Shown one piece after another: positions 6,079 to 9,309 of a stretch of DNA of 9,309 nucleotides (position 1 is its first letter; every line of letters starts with the position of its first letter). The notes under the pieces are model-generated. The model was not told where the DNA came from and searched no databases. It saw nothing but the letters and a program-made list of their open reading frames with translations. A program made the position numbers and the translations under genes. Origin of the DNA: Bacteroidales bacterium (lineage in GTDB: Bacteria; Bacteroidota; Bacteroidia; Bacteroidales; UBA4181); NCBI GenBank assembly GCA_031287245.1, contig JAITTD010000042.1, forward strand, positions 1 through 9,309, written 5' to 3'.

Positions 6079-7488
6079 TTATAAATCCTTTTTGATGGTG
6101 TGCACCAAAGCCATCACCTCGTCGTCGCGGTTGGCACGGTTGAACAATTCAAAAAACATCTTGACATCATCAGGATAAAGATTCAGTGTTTCTTTGAGAA
6201 TGGTTAGACCTTGTAAGCGATTGTCGTTCAGCAGGTAACAGGCAGCCAGATGGTAGCGCAGCAAAGCCGATTCGGGGTTTTTTTGCAGTCCTTCCGTAGC
6301 AATCTGCTGGGCTTCGGCAAACTTCTGCTGCTGGATGTGTGCCTGTGCAAAACTGTCCCATATTAATTCATCGTTGGGGTTCAAGGTCACCAAGTGCCGA
6401 AACAGTTTCATTGCTTTGGGGTACATTTCCATATTGGCATAAGTAGAAGCCAGTGCCAGCGTATATTCTGTGTTGTCTTTGTCTAATTTGAGGGCATGAA
6501 GGATGTTGCAGACTGCCTCCTCGTAATTTTCATTTTGAGCGTAGATGATGCCCATTCCATACCATGCGTCGGCAAAACTTTCATCAAGTGTCAGTGATTT
6601 TGCAAAACACAGCATCGCAGTGGTGTCATTGTTCATTTTTTCATAACATTCGCCCAAGTAGCAGAAAGCGGCGGCGCTGTCGGGTTCTATGTCTATAAAA
6701 TTCTGGTAGGCTTCTACTGCCTCATCATATCTGTTCAGCAGGGTGAGGGTGTTGGCTTTATTGAACAGCGCCGATGAATAAACGGGGTCAATAGCCAAAG
6801 CGTAGTCATACGCCTCAATCGCTTTCTCATCTTCGTCGTGGCGATTGTAAACAATGCCCAAATTGTACCAGACGTGTTCGGAAAAGGGGTCTTCATCCAG
6901 AAATTTCAGATAATAGGCGATACTGTTGTCAAAATCATCCAATCTGTCATAACAATATGCCACATCGTAGTATAAATAAAAATTATCGGGTTCCATTGCA
7001 AGCACCTTTAAAAAGTATTTCACTGCGATCTTATACTGATTGATGCGTTCAAAAGATGCGCCTATTTCATACAGCACGCCGATTTTATCTTCGTCAGCCA
7101 GCGAAATCGCCTTCTCAAACTGCCGTTGTGCGTCGCGGGCTTTGCCCAGCATATTGAGCGCAGAGCCTTTCATCAGGTAAACGGCATAATCGCCCGATTC
7201 CAACTGTTCCAATTTATTGAGAAGCGTTAGCGCCTTAGCCGGTTGCCCCTTGTCAATCAGGATTTCGGCAATGCGCAATTGTATGGAAGTGGCTGTGGGA
7301 TAAATACCTGCAGCATAATCTGCCACCTGCGATGCTTGATTAAAATCATCGGTATCCATGTAATAATCAATGATGTCTTCCAATTCTTCCACATCAAAGA
7401 AATACCGTTTATGGTTTCTGACCATATTTTCCCAACGGTGCACCGAGTTCAACGTCTCGTCATCATAATCAAAATCCATCGGTTCCAT
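6079..7488 (-). CDS. Tetratricopeptide repeat protein
   Basis: A 469-residue protein made almost entirely of TPR units of about 34 residues. Clear repeats include KIGVLYEIGASFERINQYKIA, HVWYNLGIVYNRHDEDEKAI, SALFNKANTLTLLNRYDEAV and DAWYGMGIIYAQNENYEEAV; roughly twelve units fill residues 60-460. There is no signal peptide or membrane segment, so it is cytoplasmic and probably a scaffold for protein contacts. The N-terminus (1-50) is acidic and contains RWENMVRNHKRYFFDVEELEDIIDYYMD, not part of a repeat. The frame can be opened 6 bases earlier by a TTG at 7494, but the ATG at 7488 is preferred. It starts 55 bases after nuoB on the same strand and may be partly co-transcribed with it; a link to complex I or to the operon downstream is not shown by sequence. 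Confidence 0.9.
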   Translation of the reverse strand: MEPMDFDYDDETLNSVHRWENMVRNHKRYFFDVEELEDIIDYYMDTDDFNQASQVADYAAGIYPTATSIQLRIAEILIDKGQPAKALTLLNKLEQLESGDYAVYLMKGSALNMLGKARDAQRQFEKAISLADEDKIGVLYEIGASFERINQYKIAVKYFLKVLAMEPDNFYLYYDVAYCYDRLDDFDNSIAYYLKFLDEDPFSEHVWYNLGIVYNRHDEDEKAIEAYDYALAIDPVYSSALFNKANTLTLLNRYDEAVEAYQNFIDIEPDSAAAFCYLGECYEKMNNDTTAMLCFAKSLTLDESFADAWYGMGIIYAQNENYEEAVCNILHALKLDKDNTEYTLALASTYANMEMYPKAMKLFRHLVTLNPNDELIWDSFAQAHIQQQKFAEAQQIATEGLQKNPESALLRYHLAACYLLNDNRLQGLTILKETLNLYPDDVKMFFELFNRANRDDEVMALVHTIKKDL

Positions 7489-7524
7489 ACGCAAAGGTGT
7501 TTATTCGACACTTCATAAAATATC

Positions 7525-7538
7525 GTGTAAAAATACAC
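7525..7538 (-). terminator. Small hairpin between nuoB and the TPR gene, possible terminator or attenuator
   Basis: GTGTAAAAATACAC is a perfect inverted repeat (5-base arms, 4-base loop) six bases behind the nuoB stop. On the minus strand it is followed by GATATTTT. The stem is short and A/T-rich, so termination would be partial. No convincing promoter for the TPR gene is visible in the 55-base gap; TATTTTTG at 7559-7552 lacks a good -33 partner. Confidence 0.3.
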
Positions 7539-7543
7539 TTTTT

Positions 7544-8158
7544 TTAGGATACAAAAATATTTTTGTCAGAAATTGACAGACTTTTTTGCATTTCCGGTTG
7601 TTCAGGCAGTTTAAAAAAATTCTGCACCTTTATTTTACGCGCCATCTGCATCATGCCAAAGAGTATGGCATCCGGACGGGGCGGACAGCCGGGTATATAC
7701 ACGTCCACCGGTATGATTTCGTTGACGCCCTGCACCACGTGGTACGAATTTTTGAACGGACCTCCGCTGATAGCGCAACTTCCGATTGCCATCACGTAGC
7801 GGGGTTCAGCCATTTGGTCGTAAAGACGTTTGAGCACCGGCGCCATCTTGTGCACTATCGTGCCGCAGACGAAGATGACATCCGCTTGGCGGGGGCTGTT
7901 GCGCGTCACTTCCCATCCGAAACGGGCAAAGTCCGCACGGGCAGCGCCTACACACATAAACTCAATGCCGCAGCAACTGGTGGCAAATGTGAGGGGCCAC
8001 ACGGAATTTGACCGCCCCCAATTGATAAAGTCATTCAACTTACCCACAAATAGGTTCACTCCGTTTTTCCGCAATTCCTTCACGTAACCTTCGAGGTATT
8101 CATTGTCGTTGAAATCCTCGTATTTCATGTTGCGGATGCGTATATCTTTTACTTCCAT
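7544..8158 (-). CDS. nuoB: NADH-quinone oxidoreductase subunit B
   Basis: A 204-residue subunit of respiratory complex I that carries iron-sulfur cluster N2, the last cluster before quinone. The four cysteine ligands are present: Cys62 and Cys63 in ATSCCGIEF, Cys128 in AIGSCAISGG, and Cys158 in PGCPPRP. Other conserved stretches are GRSNSVWPLTF (48-58) and RNSPRQADVIFVCGTIVHKMAPVL (86-109). It acts at the cytoplasmic face of the inner membrane, at the junction of the peripheral and membrane arms. I chose the ATG at 8158, which overlaps the nuoA stop by 10 bases; an in-frame ATG at 8179 would add seven residues and a 31-base overlap. Bacteroidetes homologues I remember begin near the chosen start. 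nuoC and nuoD do not follow, which is unusual. Confidence 0.95.
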   Translation of the reverse strand: MEVKDIRIRNMKYEDFNDNEYLEGYVKELRKNGVNLFVGKLNDFINWGRSNSVWPLTFATSCCGIEFMCVGAARADFARFGWEVTRNSPRQADVIFVCGTIVHKMAPVLKRLYDQMAEPRYVMAIGSCAISGGPFKNSYHVVQGVNEIIPVDVYIPGCPPRPDAILFGMMQMARKIKVQNFFKLPEQPEMQKSLSISDKNIFVS

Positions 8159-8502
8159 ACCAATGCTGTTTTTTTCCATGCATAAGCCAGCCCGAGTGCG
8201 AGAACGACCAGAAAAAACGAAACGGATACCAATCCCTGCGCACCGAGGTCGCGCATGATGGTTGCCCAGGGGAAGAGCAGCACCGTTTCCACGTCAAATA
8301 CCAGATACAGGATGGCAAACAGGTAATACCCCACGTTATACTGCATCCATGTGTTTCCCCGCGTAGGAATACCACACTCATACGGCTCGCCCTTGTGCGG
8401 GTTCATGGAACGGGGCGACACCAACCTCGCTACCAACAACGCCGCGCCTACTAAACTCAATGCAGTGATAAACACCACTAAAAATAAAGACGAATTGGTC
8501 AT
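8149..8502 (-). CDS. nuoA: NADH-quinone oxidoreductase subunit A
   Basis: A 117-residue membrane subunit of complex I with three transmembrane helices (about 5-27, 58-80, 89-109). The long loop after the first helix contains KGEPYECGIPTRGNTWMQYNVGYYLFAILYLVFDVET (37-73). This is the family signature, with the PYECG segment that closes over the quinone site and the FDVE motif whose acidic residues Asp70 and Glu72 sit in the second helix. Length is normal. It is the first gene of the unit, followed by nuoB with a short overlap, and has a strong promoter 21 bases upstream of its ATG. Confidence 0.96.
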   Translation of the reverse strand: MTNSSLFLVVFITALSLVGAALLVARLVSPRSMNPHKGEPYECGIPTRGNTWMQYNVGYYLFAILYLVFDVETVLLFPWATIMRDLGAQGLVSVSFFLVVLALGLAYAWKKTALVWK

Positions 8503-8523
8503 ATCTTATTTATTTGACAGCCG

Positions 8524-8554
8524 CAAAAGTACAAGTTTTTTTTAAAACAGCAAA
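8524..8554 (-). promoter_or_regulatory. Promoter of nuoAB
   Basis: On the minus strand TTTG (8554-8551) is followed after 19 bases by TACTTTTG (8531-8524). The match to the Bacteroidetes consensus is exact, and both boxes and spacer length are identical to those of the promoter at 309-339. The leader before nuoA would be short, about 15 bases. Confidence 0.78.
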
Positions 8555-8620
8555 ATGCAAAAGAATACGAGGCAAGGAAAAACGCCCTTTCACCAGCGAA
8601 AACGGAAAACAGATTTTCAG

Positions 8621-8913
8621 GGCTAAATCTTTTTTTGAGATGCTGTGATGCCCGAAGGGCTTGATTTTCATAACCGCAGGCGGGCGAAGCGTTGCCTGCG
8701 GCAGTGCTCATGTGTTCGCACTGCCTGAAAGGCAGAACTAAAAGGCTACTATTTAATGTTCTGCCTTTCAGGCAGGGGCTGGCTGGGATGTTTCTGCCGC
8801 AGGTCGATGACTTGCGGTTATGAAAATCCCGCCCATTCGGGCGACAAGCAAATTCCTCTCAGCAGAGCATGCCCCCCTTGTCAGCGAAAATAGCACTTCA
8901 AAAAGATTTAGCC
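8621..8913. repeat. Mirror-symmetric array of hairpins bounded by inverted terminal repeats
   Basis: A 293-base noncoding element whose two halves are imperfect reverse complements. Its ends are a perfect 14-base inverted repeat, GGCTAAATCTTTTT (8621-8634) and its complement (8900-8913). Inside, a 16-base pair of arms GATTTTCATAACCGCA (8663-8678 with 8813-8828), a 10-base pair CCTGCGGCAG (8695-8704 with 8794-8803) and an 18-base pair CTGCCTGAAAGGCAGAAC (8721-8738 with 8758-8775) mirror each other around position 8748. Several blocks are also small hairpins: GCCCGAAGGGC (8650-8660), CCGCAGGC/GCCTGCGG (8674-8681/8694-8701), CTGCCTGAAAGGCAG (8721-8735), with counterparts CTGCCTTTCAGGCAG (8761-8775) and GCCCATTCGGGC (8831-8842). 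There is no transposase or convincing reading frame. It may be a miniature mobile element or a REP/BIME-like unit. I see no target-site duplication. It lies between two divergent promoters, so a terminator role is unlikely. Confidence 0.8.
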
Positions 8914-8927
8914 AAAAATAACCAATA

Positions 8928-8958
8928 TTTGGACTACAAAAAATTTTACTTAACTTTG
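8928..8958 (+). promoter_or_regulatory. Promoter of the plus-strand membrane protein gene
   Basis: TTTG (8928-8931), 19 bases, then TAACTTTG (8951-8958), an exact match to the Bacteroidetes consensus on the plus strand, starting 15 bases outside the hairpin array. Transcription would start near 8965, leaving a leader of about 90 bases before the ATG at 9056. Confidence 0.72.
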
Positions 8959-8976
8959 CCCCGATTTTGAATAGAG

Positions 8977-9042
8977 TTTAAACGGACTTCGGCTCTGTCA
9001 AAATCAAAATGTACATTTGGTATTTTTAGAAGTCCCCTTAAA
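8977..9042 (+). promoter_or_regulatory. Structured leader with short aromatic-rich upstream reading frame
   Basis: In the transcript leader GGACTTC (8984-8990) pairs with GAAGTCC (9029-9035), and flanking TTTAA/TTAAA extends the stem past a 2x2 internal loop. The loop holds a 12-base palindrome AAATGTACATTT (9007-9018) and a complete six-codon frame, ATG at 9009 to TAG at 9027-9029, encoding MYIWYF. The stop codon overlaps the 3' arm of the stem. Whether the frame is translated is unknown; no ribosome binding site is evident. Confidence 0.35.
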
Positions 9043-9055
9043 ATGTTGTAACTTT

Positions 9056-9309
9056 ATGAAACTCAAACTTGTATTTAAAGAGTTCAGTTTCAAGTTCGTT
9101 AGGCAAGAGGCTTGGTTTATTACTTTAGTCAGTGTTGCATTTTGCATTCTGTTACTTCGCGGAATTTTAAGCGGCAATATATTGCCTCAAAGCGGTTTTG
9201 CCATTGGCGGGTTCATCTTTTTCGGTGCTTGTTTATTGGTGGGTATCTGGCAACTTTTGCAGAAAAAATCCAAGCGAGTAGCCGTAAATCTAAATGGGTG
9301 GAAATACAA
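9056..9309 (+). CDS. Small membrane protein of unknown function, N-terminal part (runs off window)
   Basis: An open frame of 84 codons from ATG at 9056 to the window edge. The start of the protein is basic and amphipathic (MKLKLVFKEFSFKFVRQEAW), followed by two hydrophobic segments likely to span the membrane (about residues 20-38 and 48-68). Between them is a short polar turn (RGILSGNILPQ), and after them a positively charged stretch KKSKR (70-74). By the positive-inside rule both ends would be cytoplasmic. I do not recognise the family. A well-matched promoter and a 90-base leader precede it, supporting that it is a real gene. The only other ATG close upstream (9043) stops after two codons. 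The C-terminal part lies outside the window. Confidence 0.65.
   Translation, partial: MKLKLVFKEFSFKFVRQEAWFITLVSVAFCILLLRGILSGNILPQSGFAIGGFIFFGACLLVGIWQLLQKKSKRVAVNLNGWKY

Noticed and set aside
8159..8179. Longer nuoB start at 8179
   Set aside because: It would overlap nuoA by 31 bases and add seven residues not expected from the homologues I remember; the ATG at 8158 gives a 10-base overlap. The choice is likely but not certain.
8499..8711. Minus-strand frame of 70 codons running from the hairpin array into the nuoA upstream region
   Set aside because: It starts inside the palindromic repeat, crosses the nuoA promoter and has low-complexity composition (many Phe, Cys, Ala); it is most likely noncoding.
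8721..8775. CTGCCTGAAAGGCAG hairpins considered as bidirectional terminators
   Set aside because: Both flanking genes point away from this region, so no transcript is expected to end here, and there is no T-run behind the stems.
8650..8842. Repeated palindromes considered as a CRISPR array
   Set aside because: The units differ from each other and are arranged as a mirror image rather than as direct repeats with equal spacers, and no cas gene is present.

Overview
The window looks like a chromosomal segment of a Bacteroidetes bacterium, probably Bacteroidales. The main evidence is five promoters matching the phylum's unusual consensus (TTTG, 19-20 bases, then TAnnTTTG), A/T-rich translation starts without clear Shine-Dalgarno sequences, and NuoA/NuoB sequences that resemble Bacteroides-type proteins from memory. 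Almost everything is on the minus strand; only the partial gene at the right edge is on the plus strand.

Layout, left to right: (1) the N-terminal part of an AAA-ATPase-like protein (1-282) with its own promoter. (2) A minus-strand biosynthetic and export operon spanning 368-5987. Read in transcription order it holds a ketoacyl-ACP synthase III-like enzyme (4845-5987), a small protein with a helix-turn-helix-like end (4437-4832), a BtrH-like cysteine acyltransferase (2671-3678), an ABC ATPase (1919-2671), an ABC-2 permease (651-1919) and an acyl carrier protein (368-628). A higBA toxin-antitoxin pair with its own promoter (3713-4397) sits in the middle. (3) A cytoplasmic TPR protein (6079-7488). 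(4) nuoA and nuoB (7544-8502) with a strong promoter but no nuoC or nuoD after nuoB. (5) A 553-base gap (8503-9055) holding the nuoA promoter, a striking mirror-symmetric array of hairpins (8621-8913), a plus-strand promoter and a structured leader. (6) The start of a plus-strand membrane protein (9056-9309).

The operon reads as a minimal ACP-dependent pathway. The synthase makes or extends an acyl chain on the carrier protein, the BtrH-like enzyme would move an acyl group from the carrier to an acceptor, and the ABC pair would export or flip the product. From memory these gene types sit together in flexirubin/dialkylresorcinol or aryl-polyene loci of Bacteroidetes. The window holds no ketoreductase, dehydratase or cyclase, so the product is unknown. 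The operon has a clear promoter at its head with a perfect 7+3+7 palindrome over the predicted transcription start, which suggests repressor control.
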